Assembly (NCBI RefSeq): GCF_026341515.1
Contig: NZ_JAPEOK010000004.1
Location: 31,015-95,014 of the forward strand
Reading direction: 5' to 3'
From: Streptomyces sp. NBC_00878
GTDB lineage: Bacteria; Actinomycetota; Actinomycetes; Streptomycetales; Streptomycetaceae
DNA length: 64,000 nucleotides
A program made the translations under genes and the position numbers. Positions 54,161 through 61,839 of this stretch are shown one piece after another. The notes beneath the pieces were generated by a model. It worked only from the letters and a program-made list of their open reading frames with translations. It was not told where the DNA came from and did not search any database. Position 1 is the first letter of the stretch; each line of letters opens with the position of its first letter.

Positions 54161-54988
54161 TCAGCGCTGTGCGAGCAGCCGTGCAGCGCGTTCCCTGCGC
54201 TGCTGTTCCTTGCGGTCCGCGCGCGCCTTGGCAGCCTGCTGGCGCGCCTGCTCCCGGGCCTGCGAGGACAGGACGCGGGCGACGGTGGTGGGGTGCCACT
54301 TTCCGCCGCGCTTGCTGGGGAGGCCTTCGGCGTTGGCGCGAGCGGCGATGGCGCGTACGCCGAGGCCGTCTTCGTCGCGCCAGCGTTCCATCTGTTCGGC
54401 AATGGCGTTCTCGTCCTCGGCGTCGGTGAGTGCCTTGTCAACGGAGCGTTGTCCGAAGCGGGGGGAGCCGTAGGCGTAGCCGCCCTTGGCTCCTTTGGCG
54501 GCACGGCCTTCGGTGAGGCGTTTGATGATGAGTCCGCGGTCGAGCTGGTGGAAGACGCCACGCATCTGGCGCATGGCGGTGCGCATGGGGTCGGAGACAT
54601 CGTCCTCGAGGTGTTCGCCGTGGTCGGCGGTGAAGACGCGGCCGCCAATGGCCCATACGTAGGAGAGGACGGCTTCCTGGACCGTCAACTCGCGGGCGAG
54701 GCGGTCCAGGTTGGGGGCGATGATGCCGTCCGCTTTGCCGTCGGCGATCCATTGGACGGCGTTCATGAGGCCGGGGCGTTCGTCGAGGAGGGTGGTGCCG
54801 GACTTGCCGCCTTTGCTGTCTCCGTCGGTGACCATGTGGACGATGCGCACGGTGGGGGTGGTCTGGATGGTGCCCCACCTGCGGCAGTCGGTTTCTTGGG
54901 CGTCGAGGCCGTAACCGTCGACGGCTTGGCCGGCGGTGGAGACGCGGCGGACCAGGACGAGGCGGAGAGCAGGAGTCTGGGGGGTCAC
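54161..54988 (-). CDS. Short serine recombinase, 275 aa
   Basis: The resolvase fold is at residues 9-150: the nucleophile S17 in LVRRVSTAGQAVDGYGLDAQ, then the helix region NLDRLARELTVQEAVLSY with the Arg pair. GYAYGSPRFGQRSVDK and DEDGLGVRAIAARANAEGLP form the start of a recombinase domain. Large integrases have 450-650 residues, so this is a short version lacking the coiled-coil/zinc part; the C-terminal ~40 residues are an Arg/Gln helix. It could integrate, invert or resolve DNA. GTG 54988 is coupled to the 79-aa gene upstream. Confidence 0.8.
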   Translation of the reverse strand: MTPQTPALRLVLVRRVSTAGQAVDGYGLDAQETDCRRWGTIQTTPTVRIVHMVTDGDSKGGKSGTTLLDERPGLMNAVQWIADGKADGIIAPNLDRLARELTVQEAVLSYVWAIGGRVFTADHGEHLEDDVSDPMRTAMRQMRGVFHQLDRGLIIKRLTEGRAAKGAKGGYAYGSPRFGQRSVDKALTDAEDENAIAEQMERWRDEDGLGVRAIAARANAEGLPSKRGGKWHPTTVARVLSSQAREQARQQAAKARADRKEQQRRERAARLLAQR

Positions 54989-55224
54989 GGCCGGACCGTC
55001 TTGGCTGCCTCGATCCGGCGGACCTGGTCCCGCAGGATTCTGATCGAAGTGTCAGGGATCGCACCCTCGATGGTCAGCAGCGCGTTCAGCACGCTGTACG
55101 CCTGTACGGCGCGGTCTCGGACGATGGCGTGGTCTTCCCCGCCCGGGGTGTCAAGCAGGTCCCGAAGGGCGGTGAGCAGTTCGCGCGTCTTGCCGCGCAC
55201 CTTGGAGTTCTGAGCCGTCGCCAT
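54985..55224 (-). CDS. Small helical protein, leaderless, 79 aa
   Basis: ATG 55224 lies only 6 nt after the -10 hexamer, so translation is probably leaderless. The protein is helical and basic at its start (SKVRGKTRELLTALRDLLDT), with later helices (DRAVQAYSVLNALLTIEG, RILRDQVRRIEAAK). It is the first gene of the recombinase operon and might be a regulator or recombinase partner. No family recognised. Confidence 0.65.
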   Translation of the reverse strand: MATAQNSKVRGKTRELLTALRDLLDTPGGEDHAIVRDRAVQAYSVLNALLTIEGAIPDTSIRILRDQVRRIEAAKTVRP

Positions 55225-55230
55225 GGCCCG

Positions 55231-55259
55231 ACTGTACACATCTATGCCCATAGATGTAA
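55231..55259 (-). promoter_or_regulatory. Palindrome-overlapped promoter of the recombinase operon
   Basis: On the minus strand TTACAT (55259-55254) and TACAGT (55236-55231) are 17 bp apart. The inverted repeat ACATCTAT/ATAGATGT (55238-55245 and 55250-55257, loop GCCC) fills the spacer. A bound repressor would block the promoter. It differs from the GGCATTGCAATGCC operator. Confidence 0.75.
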
Positions 55260-55309
55260 CACCGCCCGGTCCGGCGGCCGGAGCATGATTATGCGGGTCG
55301 TAACACACG

Positions 55310-55906
55310 TTATGCGTATGCCCCGGAGCGGTCCTGCGCAGAACCGCTTGTCTCTCCCTGCCGTAGCCGCCACATCTGAACATGCGACCAGCCCGTGATC
55401 CGCTCCACCCTGACCGGGGCGATCTGAGCGTCCAGCGCGCGCAACGCCGCCGCCCGCATCACCTCCTTGGCAGCCATACGGGCTTGCGACGCCTCTACGC
55501 GATGCGGGCTTCGCCGCGCCAACGACTTGGCCTCCTGCCACTGCTGGTCGCTGCGCCGGTACTCATCGGCTGCCCGCTGGAGTTCACGGATCAGCGCTGT
55601 CATCGCTTCTGTCCGGCTCACATAGTGCAGCGGCAGCCGGTGCTTCTCGCCACGCAGTGTGGAGTAGACCCGGGTGTCCGGCCAGTCCGCGATGCGGGCC
55701 ACCTGCGCCACGAGCACGCCTTCCCGTACGGCGTCCCGGACGGACTGCTCCAGATCCGCATACCGTGCGTCCCGTGTCTGCTGGGCGACCGTGTACTGGC
55801 TGCTGCGGACACCGTGCTGGCGGGCATCAGCCAGATCGGTCAGCGAGATAACGTACTTCAGCGCGGCTTCCTCGAGGGCTTGGACTGCTCGTTCGATGCT
55901 GTGCAT
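55310..55906 (-). CDS. Unknown helical protein, possible HTH, 198 aa
   Basis: ATG 55906. The protein is mostly helical (RAVQALEEAALKYVISLTDL, RDARYADLEQSVRDAVREGV), with a helix-turn-helix-like unit at LVAQVARIADWPDTRVYSTL and a similar one near the end (PVRVERITGWSHVQMWRLRQ). The paired ITGWS/IADWP segments suggest a duplicated DNA-binding unit. It may control the recombinase operon. Family not assigned. Confidence 0.6.
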   Translation of the reverse strand: MHSIERAVQALEEAALKYVISLTDLADARQHGVRSSQYTVAQQTRDARYADLEQSVRDAVREGVLVAQVARIADWPDTRVYSTLRGEKHRLPLHYVSRTEAMTALIRELQRAADEYRRSDQQWQEAKSLARRSPHRVEASQARMAAKEVMRAAALRALDAQIAPVRVERITGWSHVQMWRLRQGETSGSAQDRSGAYA

Positions 55907-55979
55907 GCCCTGAGTGTCAGGCAGTTCCGCCAGATTGTTCCCCCGGATGGTCGGCCCGGAGGAGGAACATTATCCGGAG

Positions 55980-56168
55980 CTATGTGGCGCGTTGCCCCTG
56001 CTCTCGTGCCGCCTCCGGCTCGTCGGCCAGAAGTCCGGCCCCGCGGAGCATCTCGACCTGATGTCCGGGGTGTGACCTTCCCAACTCGGCCCAGCCGCAC
56101 AGGCAGCTGCTGATGTCGCGACGCTGGTGGGCGACGAGGATCAACTCGGCATCCTGCAAAGAGTTCAT
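55980..56168 (-). CDS. Small protein, 62 aa
   Basis: ATG 56168. It has a short strand-helix start (LQDAELILVAHQRRDISSC, including CLCG) and a Glu/Ala/Arg-rich tail (MLRGAGLLADEPEAAREQGQ). The CLC pair and His might bind a metal. The ribosome site is unclear. It lies upstream of the 198-aa gene. Confidence 0.5.
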   Translation of the reverse strand: MNSLQDAELILVAHQRRDISSCLCGWAELGRSHPGHQVEMLRGAGLLADEPEAAREQGQRAT

Positions 56169-56579
56169 ACCGACAGTCTGGCCTCGCAGCCGCCAGCCGT
56201 TCCCCCTCGCCCCCTCGCCCCGTTGCCCTGGAAACGGGCGCGGGCCCCTCCGTCCAAAAGGGGCCCGCTGCGCAGTCCGATCGTCCACGCCCCACCCAGC
56301 GCCGAACCATCAGTCACAAGTGAGCTTATCGCTCCTCAGCCAGCGGGCTCCGGGGAGCCGAACTACTAGTCCGGGACGAAGTGGTAGATCCAGTAGTAGT
56401 TCTGGTAGATCACGGACTGTTCGACTGCCGTGCGATTCTTCGCCCAGATCGATTCTCCGCTCAGCGGGGAATTCCGTGATTTCAGGGCGTGAGGGACTTG
56501 CGAACCTTGCAGCACGTGATGCACAGTGGAGATGTGAGGCCGAGGGAACAGCCCAACGCCCAGCCCGAGGGGGAACACC
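56169..56579. other. Gene-free region between divergent genes, with a hairpin
   Basis: This 411-bp gap contains a perfect 10-bp hairpin GCGGGCCCCT (56240-56249 with 56259-56268) and no frame I support. The base composition is more AT-rich near 56360-56480. A promoter for the rightward gene at 56580 probably lies near 56500-56530 but no clear boxes are present. Confidence 0.5.
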
Positions 56580-56759
56580 ATGACCTTCACCAGCGGCAAC
56601 CTCCGCGACCAGATCGTCACCGCCACCGGCGCCAGCGACGGCGAATACGACGTCGACGGCATCGTCGAGGAGATCGTCGAGAAGCACGGGGCCGTCGACA
56701 TCGAGACCCTCGACACTGACGAGTTCTGGGCCATCGTCGGCAAGCACGCCACCGCCTGA
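56580..56759 (+). CDS. Small acidic protein, 59 aa
   Basis: ATG 56580 follows GAGGGGGA. The protein is acidic with a strand-helix-strand plan (SDGEYDVDGIVEEIVEKHG, DIETLDTDEFWAIVGKHAT). Acidic proteins of this size from phages are sometimes DNA mimics, but no such family can be claimed here. The stop is 2 bp from the HTH gene. Confidence 0.6.
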   Translation: MTFTSGNLRDQIVTATGASDGEYDVDGIVEEIVEKHGAVDIETLDTDEFWAIVGKHATA

Positions 56760-56761
56760 CC

Positions 56762-56983
56762 ATGGCCGACGAACTCTGGACCATCGAGGACGTCGCCGCG
56801 CACCTCGGCGTGAAGTCGAGCAGCGCGCGCGGCGCCCTCTCCCGGATGGGGGTGCGGGCCCACAGCTTCCGCCCTCACCCCGACAGCAACCGGGCCCAAG
56901 CCCTTTACGACGCCCAGCAGGTACGCACCGCCCACGCAGACCGCCCTGGACAGGGCGCCCGAACCGACCGAACGACCGACTGA
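56762..56983 (+). CDS. HTH DNA-binding protein, 73 aa
   Basis: Residues 5-60 form a MerR/AlpA-type helix-turn-helix (LWTIEDVAAHLGVKSSSARG, ALSRMGVRAHSFRPHP) with a DSNRAQALYDAQQVRTAHAD wing and helix, followed by an Arg/Asp tail. The size matches a small phage regulator or excisionase. It is only 1.8 kb from the serine recombinase, so it is a reasonable candidate directionality factor. The ATG at 56762 is 2 nt after the previous stop. Confidence 0.7.
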   Translation: MADELWTIEDVAAHLGVKSSSARGALSRMGVRAHSFRPHPDSNRAQALYDAQQVRTAHADRPGQGARTDRTTD

Positions 56984-57011
56984 CCGATGCTCCGAGAAAC
57001 GAGGACACCGA

Positions 57012-57419
57012 ATGCCCGAAGGTCAGGAAGTCGAGCAGTGGGCGCAGTCACCACACTGGGAGGTTGGCCCGTGGTACATACGCCCCAATGGCCAAGGTGA
57101 CTATGTCGCCTATCAAGGTGCGCAGCGCGACAACCCGCTGTGGTGGGCGTTGACGGAGGTTGCAAACCTCAGCAGGTGGGACGGCATCTCGGACCTGCTG
57201 CCGGGCGTCAGCACTGACGACGTCGGCGCTTACGTCGGGAAGGTTCGGAGCCTCGTCGGCCAGGAGGTCGTAATCTCACGCCGCCAGGCTGAGGAGTTCG
57301 CCGAAATCCTGCGCTCCTCGACCGAGCGGCATGGAGGGACTGGGAGGATGACCGACCTCGCCAAGTGGGCGATCGAAGCGTCGCTGCGACGCCTGCCGCA
57401 AAACGTCTCTGACGAATGA
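57012..57419 (+). CDS. Unknown protein, 135 aa
   Basis: ATG 57012 has a GAGAAACGAGGAC region ahead. The first part is Trp- and Tyr-rich (VEQWAQSPHWEVGPWYIRPN, GQGDYVAYQGAQRDNPLWWA), followed by a helical end (SRRQAEEFAEILRSSTERHG). It could bind sugars or peptides. It ends the rightward unit, which is closed by a terminator. Confidence 0.6.
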   Translation: MPEGQEVEQWAQSPHWEVGPWYIRPNGQGDYVAYQGAQRDNPLWWALTEVANLSRWDGISDLLPGVSTDDVGAYVGKVRSLVGQEVVISRRQAEEFAEILRSSTERHGGTGRMTDLAKWAIEASLRRLPQNVSDE

Positions 57420-57434
57420 GGGCGCACCGGCCCG

Positions 57435-57458
57435 AGCCCCGCCATCGTGCGGGGCTTC
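57435..57458. terminator. Bidirectional hairpin terminator
   Basis: AGCCCCGC (57435-57442) pairs with 57449-57456 around a 6-nt loop and ends in TT rightward. It separates the rightward gene ending at 57419 from the leftward late genes whose last stop is at 57465. Confidence 0.7.
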
Positions 57459-57464
57459 AGCGCG

Positions 57465-57641
57465 TCAGGATGCCGACAGATTCTTCGTCTGTCGGGCGAG
57501 GACTGGCGGAAGGCACACCGCGCACAGCGGGCTGGCGTCCGAGCCGTAACGCTGGGTCGGATGGCCGCATCCGGCACACGGCCCGACCTGCGCAGGCGGG
57601 CACACGGGAGATGGCGGTTTGACTGTGGCAGGCGTGCTCAT
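57465..57641 (-). CDS. Small zinc-ribbon protein, 58 aa
   Basis: ATG 57641 lies 25 bp after the tail-protein stop. Cysteines are in CxxC pairs (VGPCAGCGHPTQRYG and SPLCAVCLPPVLARQ), a complete zinc ribbon. A Pro-rich start precedes it. Small zinc ribbons after tail genes occur in actinophages. No clear ribosome site is visible. Confidence 0.55.
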   Translation of the reverse strand: MSTPATVKPPSPVCPPAQVGPCAGCGHPTQRYGSDASPLCAVCLPPVLARQTKNLSAS

Positions 57642-57666
57642 GACCGCATCGTACGTACGATGCAGG

Positions 57667-59016
57667 TCAGAACTCGAAGCCGCCCCGGGCCACGAACACC
57701 ACGGAGCGCACGATGTGGTCGTCGTTGGCGCCGCCGTTCGAGCCCGTCCACCCCACCCGCGCCGACGCCACCGCGCCCACGGCCACCTCGTCGAAGATGA
57801 GCGTGCTGTCCAGCCACACCGACAGTCCACCGTCCGCGTACCGGACCCGCACCGTGAACGGTGCCGCCCGCAGGTCCAGGGCACCGCCGTACGTGGCCAC
57901 CGTGGTCATCGCCGACGCGTTGGTCGTGACGATCCTCGCCCGCGACCCCGCGCCCGTATCCAGGGCCAGAGCGACCGATGTGCAGCCCACCAGGCCCAGG
58001 TCGCCGCCGCCTCCGCCCTGGAACGTGGCCGCCGTGTCCGCGGGATCGGCCAGCGCGAAGCAGATGCCATCCGCACCGGAGCCGCCGGACATCTCGCACT
58101 CGAACGTGACGTCCAGGCCGTCGGACGGCTCCAAGCCGGTACGCCAGCAGGTGCCCGAACCGAAGCCGTCCGCAGCGTGCGTCAGGTAGAGGTCGTCTGC
58201 GTCGAGGGTGGCGAACCCGTTGCGCTGCCACCCCGTGCCGGTCGGCGGCAGGATCCGCGACCACGGCTCCCACACGCCGTCCGCCTTGGGTCCGTAGAAG
58301 CGGCGGGCTCCCGGATCGAGGGCCCAGTCTCCGTCGATACCGGTCGCGTCGGAGGGTTGCCCGGTCGTGGTGAGCAGGCCCGGGCGGGCGGGCCCCTGCT
58401 CGCCCTGCGGACCGGTGGCCCCGTCGGCTCCGTCTTCCCCCGCAGGGCCCTGCGGTCCTTCGGGCCCGGTAGCGCCGGCCGCGCCAGGAGTTCCGTCCTG
58501 GCCGTCGGCTCCCGCAGATCCGGCTGGTCCGGTCTCGCCCTGTGGCCCCGTGCCCCCTGCTGGTCCGGTGGCTCCGGCCGGACCTGTCGCGCCTTGGGCG
58601 CCGGTTGCTCCCGTCGGCCCGGCGGGTCCTTCTGGTCCTTCCGGGCCGGGCAGGTAGACAACGGTCCCGCCGCCGGTGATGGTGTCGGACAGGTCCGCTC
58701 GGATGCTCCCCACCCAGTAGCTGCCACTTGCGGGCACCACCACGTACGACACGATCGGCGTGCCGTCCTTCGCCCGGCCTTCCTGGATCGCCCACAGGGT
58801 GTCCCCCGCATCCGACTCGATCAGCGCGTTCGCGGTGAGCGGCACCGACCAGTCGCCGTCTTCCTCTGGGGTGATGGGGACCGGCCGCACGAGCTCGCCC
58901 GACAACGACGCCACGTAGCCGACCGCGGGCTTGCCCGTCACGTCCACCAGCGTGGCCAGCATCTCCACCCGCGCAGGGCTGGCCGACCCGATCAGTTTCC
59001 CGGTCACCGTGGTCAT
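57667..59016 (-). CDS. Tail fibre with collagen repeats and lectin fold, 449 aa
   Basis: ATG 59016 follows TAGGAGAC. Residues 1-120 form a beta-rich N-terminal domain. Residues 124-210 are about 28 collagen-like Gly-X-Y repeats ([20 protein letters not shown]). Residues 211-449 form a C-terminal jelly roll with a legume-lectin-like segment ([40 protein letters not shown]), which binds carbohydrate. Such proteins are adhesins in actinophage tails and the collagen part makes a trimer. It is one of the last genes of the leftward late operon. Confidence 0.85.
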   Translation of the reverse strand: MTTVTGKLIGSASPARVEMLATLVDVTGKPAVGYVASLSGELVRPVPITPEEDGDWSVPLTANALIESDAGDTLWAIQEGRAKDGTPIVSYVVVPASGSYWVGSIRADLSDTITGGGTVVYLPGPEGPEGPAGPTGATGAQGATGPAGATGPAGGTGPQGETGPAGSAGADGQDGTPGAAGATGPEGPQGPAGEDGADGATGPQGEQGPARPGLLTTTGQPSDATGIDGDWALDPGARRFYGPKADGVWEPWSRILPPTGTGWQRNGFATLDADDLYLTHAADGFGSGTCWRTGLEPSDGLDVTFECEMSGGSGADGICFALADPADTAATFQGGGGGDLGLVGCTSVALALDTGAGSRARIVTTNASAMTTVATYGGALDLRAAPFTVRVRYADGGLSVWLDSTLIFDEVAVGAVASARVGWTGSNGGANDDHIVRSVVFVARGGFEF

Positions 59017-59027
59017 CGCTTCGTCTC

Positions 59028-59765
59028 CTAGTCGCGGCGGTTCAGCAAGCCGAGCGGCAGCAGTGCCGGCGACGTGTCGTTCGGTTCGTCGGGGGACTGC
59101 GAGGGGCTGGGTGAGGGATCGGGGTCCGGTGGGGTGGTCGGCCCGGAGGTCTGCGTGCACCGGTAGCGCGGGTTGTCGGGGTCGAAGTCGTCGACCGGCA
59201 CGCACCGGTAGGTGGCGCCGTCCTGGCCGGTGTACGTCCACTCCGACGGCGGGGCCCCGTTCTGCCCGTCGGATCCGTCCTGGCCATCCTGACCGTCCTG
59301 CCCCGGGGCGCCGGTGGCGTCCTGCCCGGGAGGTCCGGTGGGTCCGGGCACGGTGGAGTCCGCGCCAGCGGGTCCGATCGGTCCTGCGGGTCCTTGTGGG
59401 CCTGGGCTGGGGGTGATGGTCGGGGCGTCCTTCCCGTCGGCACCTGACGGTCCCCGCGGTCCGGGAGGGCCGCTCTCCCCCACACCAGCCTGGCCAGGGT
59501 CTCCCCGAGACCCGGGAGGCCCCGCCACCGGGGTCTCCCCCAACGACTCCACCTGCTGCGCCAGCGCATCGCGTGCGTCGTTGGCCTCCGACAGGTCCCG
59601 CGACAGGATCAGGAAGCCCGTCAGTACCGCCGCCAGCGCGGCCGACGCGAACACCGCGGCGAACACCGACAGATAGTTACCGCGCCGACGCCGCTTCCTG
59701 GCCTCCGCGCGCATCTCGGAGCGGGATGTCGGCGCCGGCACCGTGGGTCCGGTGGTGGTCTTCAT
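59028..59765 (-). CDS. Membrane-anchored collagen-like protein, 245 aa
   Basis: Residues 1-30 are basic and cytoplasmic, 31-55 form a transmembrane helix ([20 protein letters not shown], then FLILS), 56-78 a coiled coil, and about 83-170 are Gly-X-Y repeats ([20 protein letters not shown]). A Cys pair ([17 protein letters not shown]) precedes a Pro/Ser/Asp-rich tail. Collagen stalks on a membrane anchor are unusual in phages. It lies between the tail fibre and lysis genes and could be exposed on the cell surface. Confidence 0.75.
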   Translation of the reverse strand: MKTTTGPTVPAPTSRSEMRAEARKRRRRGNYLSVFAAVFASAALAAVLTGFLILSRDLSEANDARDALAQQVESLGETPVAGPPGSRGDPGQAGVGESGPPGPRGPSGADGKDAPTITPSPGPQGPAGPIGPAGADSTVPGPTGPPGQDATGAPGQDGQDGQDGSDGQNGAPPSEWTYTGQDGATYRCVPVDDFDPDNPRYRCTQTSGPTTPPDPDPSPSPSQSPDEPNDTSPALLPLGLLNRRD

Positions 59766-60076
59766 GCCTTACCTCCGGCCACGAAGAGCACCACCGGAAG
59801 GATCAGGCCCAGCAGCGGCACGATGACCGACGCGACTAGCCACCGACGGGTCTGCGTGACCCGGTCGGCGTCGGCCTGCCGCTGCCGCTGCACTTCCTGA
59901 ACTCCTTTCGCCAGATCCTCGATCGCTTTGACCATCGCGGCCTTCTCCACGGCGTAGACATCCGCGCTGACCAGCCGGTCAAGGCGGGAGTTGATCTGCG
60001 CCATGTCGTCTCGTACGTCGCCCCGCAGGGCCTGGATGAGCCGTCCAAGCTCTCCCAACGACGGCTCATCCGCCAT
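59762..60076 (-). CDS. Coiled-coil, single-TM protein, 104 aa
   Basis: ATG 60076. A long coiled-coil helix (DDMAQINSRLDRLVSADVYA, VKAIEDLAKGVQEVQRQRQA) precedes one C-terminal membrane helix (WLVASVIVPLLGLILPVVLF). This resembles XhlA-type and Gp-type accessory holins of Gram-positive phages. Beside a holin and endolysin, it is likely part of the lysis system. Its stop overlaps the next ATG. Confidence 0.7.
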   Translation of the reverse strand: MADEPSLGELGRLIQALRGDVRDDMAQINSRLDRLVSADVYAVEKAAMVKAIEDLAKGVQEVQRQRQADADRVTQTRRWLVASVIVPLLGLILPVVLFVAGGKA

Positions 60077-60113
60077 GTCCTGCTCCGGTGGGGGGTGTAG
60101 GGAAGGGGACCGG

Positions 60114-60500
60114 TCAGGCGGTGTGCTGGCCGGCGTTCTTCGTCAGCGGGCTGGACTGCTCGAGCGACAGCGCAGGTACAGGCGCCGTTACTTCGCGGCG
60201 CAGGGCCAGGGCCACGGCGCTCTCCACGACGAGCATCCACAGGGCCTGCTGCTCTGCGGTGAAGTCCAGTCCGAAGCCGAGGAACAGGGCGAGAACGGCT
60301 TGGGCGAGGTTCACGATGGCTGCGGCTGCAGCGCCGGTTCGCAGCACGATCGCTTCTGTGAGGGCTACCGCGCCGGACAGGACGGCCATGATGACGGCCT
60401 GCTGCTCCGCGGTGACGTCCATCCCGTACGCGGAGCTGAGCTTCAGCACGACGGCAACGAAGGCGAGCAGGTAGACCGGCTCGCGCCCGAGTATCTTCAC
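60114..60500 (-). CDS. Phage holin, 128 aa
   Basis: ATG 60500. At least three membrane helices: VYLLAFVAVVLKLSSAYGM, AVIMAVLSGAVALTEAIVL and IVNLAQAVLALFLGFGLDF, then WMLVVESAVALAL. A charged C-terminus ends TKNAGQHTA. It matches actinophage holins in length and its place directly downstream of the endolysin. Holins make membrane lesions that time lysis. The 37-bp gap to the next gene holds no hairpin. Confidence 0.75.
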   Translation of the reverse strand: MKILGREPVYLLAFVAVVLKLSSAYGMDVTAEQQAVIMAVLSGAVALTEAIVLRTGAAAAAIVNLAQAVLALFLGFGLDFTAEQQALWMLVVESAVALALRREVTAPVPALSLEQSSPLTKNAGQHTA

Positions 60501-60540
60501 GGGTTTCTCCTGGTGGGGTGGTGGGTGTGGTGAGGGGTGG

Positions 60541-61839
60541 TCAGACGTTCGGGACCTTGAGGGCGTCCCACGAGGTCTTGCCAGGGAATCCGTCGGCGTC
60601 GGAGCCCGTGTAGCCGAGCTTCTTCTGCCAGCGCCGGTAGGACTCCCGATCGGTGTTGGTCCAGTTCGGACCCGGTCCGGATCGATAGGCGCCGCAGCCT
60701 TCGGCGACCAGGCGGCGTCCCATCGCGGTGATTACGGCCGAGTGGCGGCCGCCGTGGAAGAACGCCTTGCCGGGGAACGGCTCGTACGCAGGCTTCGTGG
60801 GGGTGGTGGGCTTGGTCGGCGCTGCGGGCTTGGTCGGGGTGCCGGGCTTCGTCTCCACGACGGGCTTGCCCGGCACGATCGTCGTGTCGATCGCCCCCGG
60901 ATCCCAATGTGAGTTGCCGGGCACGTGCCCGTGCCCGTAATGGCCGCCCTTCCCCTCCCACGTGGCGCGCGAGCGGGAGCCCTTCGCCACCTCGGCAGCA
61001 GTGCCCTTCGGCTTGCCCGCCGGCCACACGTCCGGTACTCCGTGGGCGCGCGCGGCCGCCAGAAGCTTCCGGAAGTTCGGCTTCTTCGCCGGATCGAAGT
61101 TCCGCGTCCACGGCGAGGCGGCACGACCGAGGACCTCCACCTGGATGCAGACCTTGCCCTCACGGTTCGTCCGCCGGGTCCCGTCGTTCTTCAGGGCGCG
61201 CCCGGACTGGGTGAGCGGACCGAACTGTCCGAGCTTGTCGGTGACCGGGCAGTAGATGACCTGCGGTTCCGCGCCAACCCGGATCAGGTAGGCGGCCACG
61301 CTGGCGAAGTAGCCGCCGCCGGCCGGGCTCTCGGTGGTGTGCCAGACGACCCGCGGCGGGTGCCCGGGGGTGTCCATGGCGCCACCGATGGACAGGTCGC
61401 CGAACCGCGTCACGCCGGAGACGTATGCCGGGCCGGAGGCGCCGCGGGGAAGAATCTCCTGGATCCCCATGCCGTCCCTGATCCCGGGCAGCGAGACGCC
61501 CATGTCGTCGTTCGCCTCGGGGGCAGTGACGACTCCTCCCTTGGCGAAGCCGCCCTTCGGCGCCGGATCCGGCTCGTACACGCGGTACTCGGTGGCGTCG
61601 ACCGGTACGTACACGTCGGTGTACCCGTCGTCACGGATCACCATGAAGGCGCCCTCGATGTGCGGGTGCTCCTTCACGAACCGGCCGGAGTCCTCCAGGT
61701 CCGCGATCGCGCGGACCTGGTCGACGTGCGCCTGGTCGACGGTTCCCAAGTACGTGGTCTCGAGCTTCTGCTGCGGGGTGTTGGGGTCGGGCGACTCGAG
61801 ATGGTCGATCGCGACGTGGTACTCGGTGTTCTTGGTCAT
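60541..61839 (-). CDS. Endolysin: amidase plus peptidoglycan-binding domain, 432 aa
   Basis: Residues about 160-330 resemble an N-acetylmuramoyl-L-alanine amidase (PRVVWHTTESPAGGGYFASV, WHTTES ligand His, ICPVTDKLGQFGPLTQSGRA-type, GHYGHGHVPGNSHWDPGAID). A Pro/Thr/Lys linker (PGTPTKPAAPTKPTTPTKPA) leads to a C-terminal peptidoglycan-binding segment (YRRWQKKLGYTGSDADGFPG, TSWDALKVPN). Residues 1-100 form an extra N-terminal domain. It cleaves the peptidoglycan stem at lysis. ATG 61839 overlaps the upstream gene. Confidence 0.85.
   Translation of the reverse strand: MTKNTEYHVAIDHLESPDPNTPQQKLETTYLGTVDQAHVDQVRAIADLEDSGRFVKEHPHIEGAFMVIRDDGYTDVYVPVDATEYRVYEPDPAPKGGFAKGGVVTAPEANDDMGVSLPGIRDGMGIQEILPRGASGPAYVSGVTRFGDLSIGGAMDTPGHPPRVVWHTTESPAGGGYFASVAAYLIRVGAEPQVIYCPVTDKLGQFGPLTQSGRALKNDGTRRTNREGKVCIQVEVLGRAASPWTRNFDPAKKPNFRKLLAAARAHGVPDVWPAGKPKGTAAEVAKGSRSRATWEGKGGHYGHGHVPGNSHWDPGAIDTTIVPGKPVVETKPGTPTKPAAPTKPTTPTKPAYEPFPGKAFFHGGRHSAVITAMGRRLVAEGCGAYRSGPGPNWTNTDRESYRRWQKKLGYTGSDADGFPGKTSWDALKVPNV

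Noticed and set aside
58370..58660. Rightward Gly/Pro-rich frame over the collagen repeats
   Set aside because: The complement of Gly-X-Y coding also reads as Gly/Pro-rich repeats. The leftward tail fibre is the real gene.
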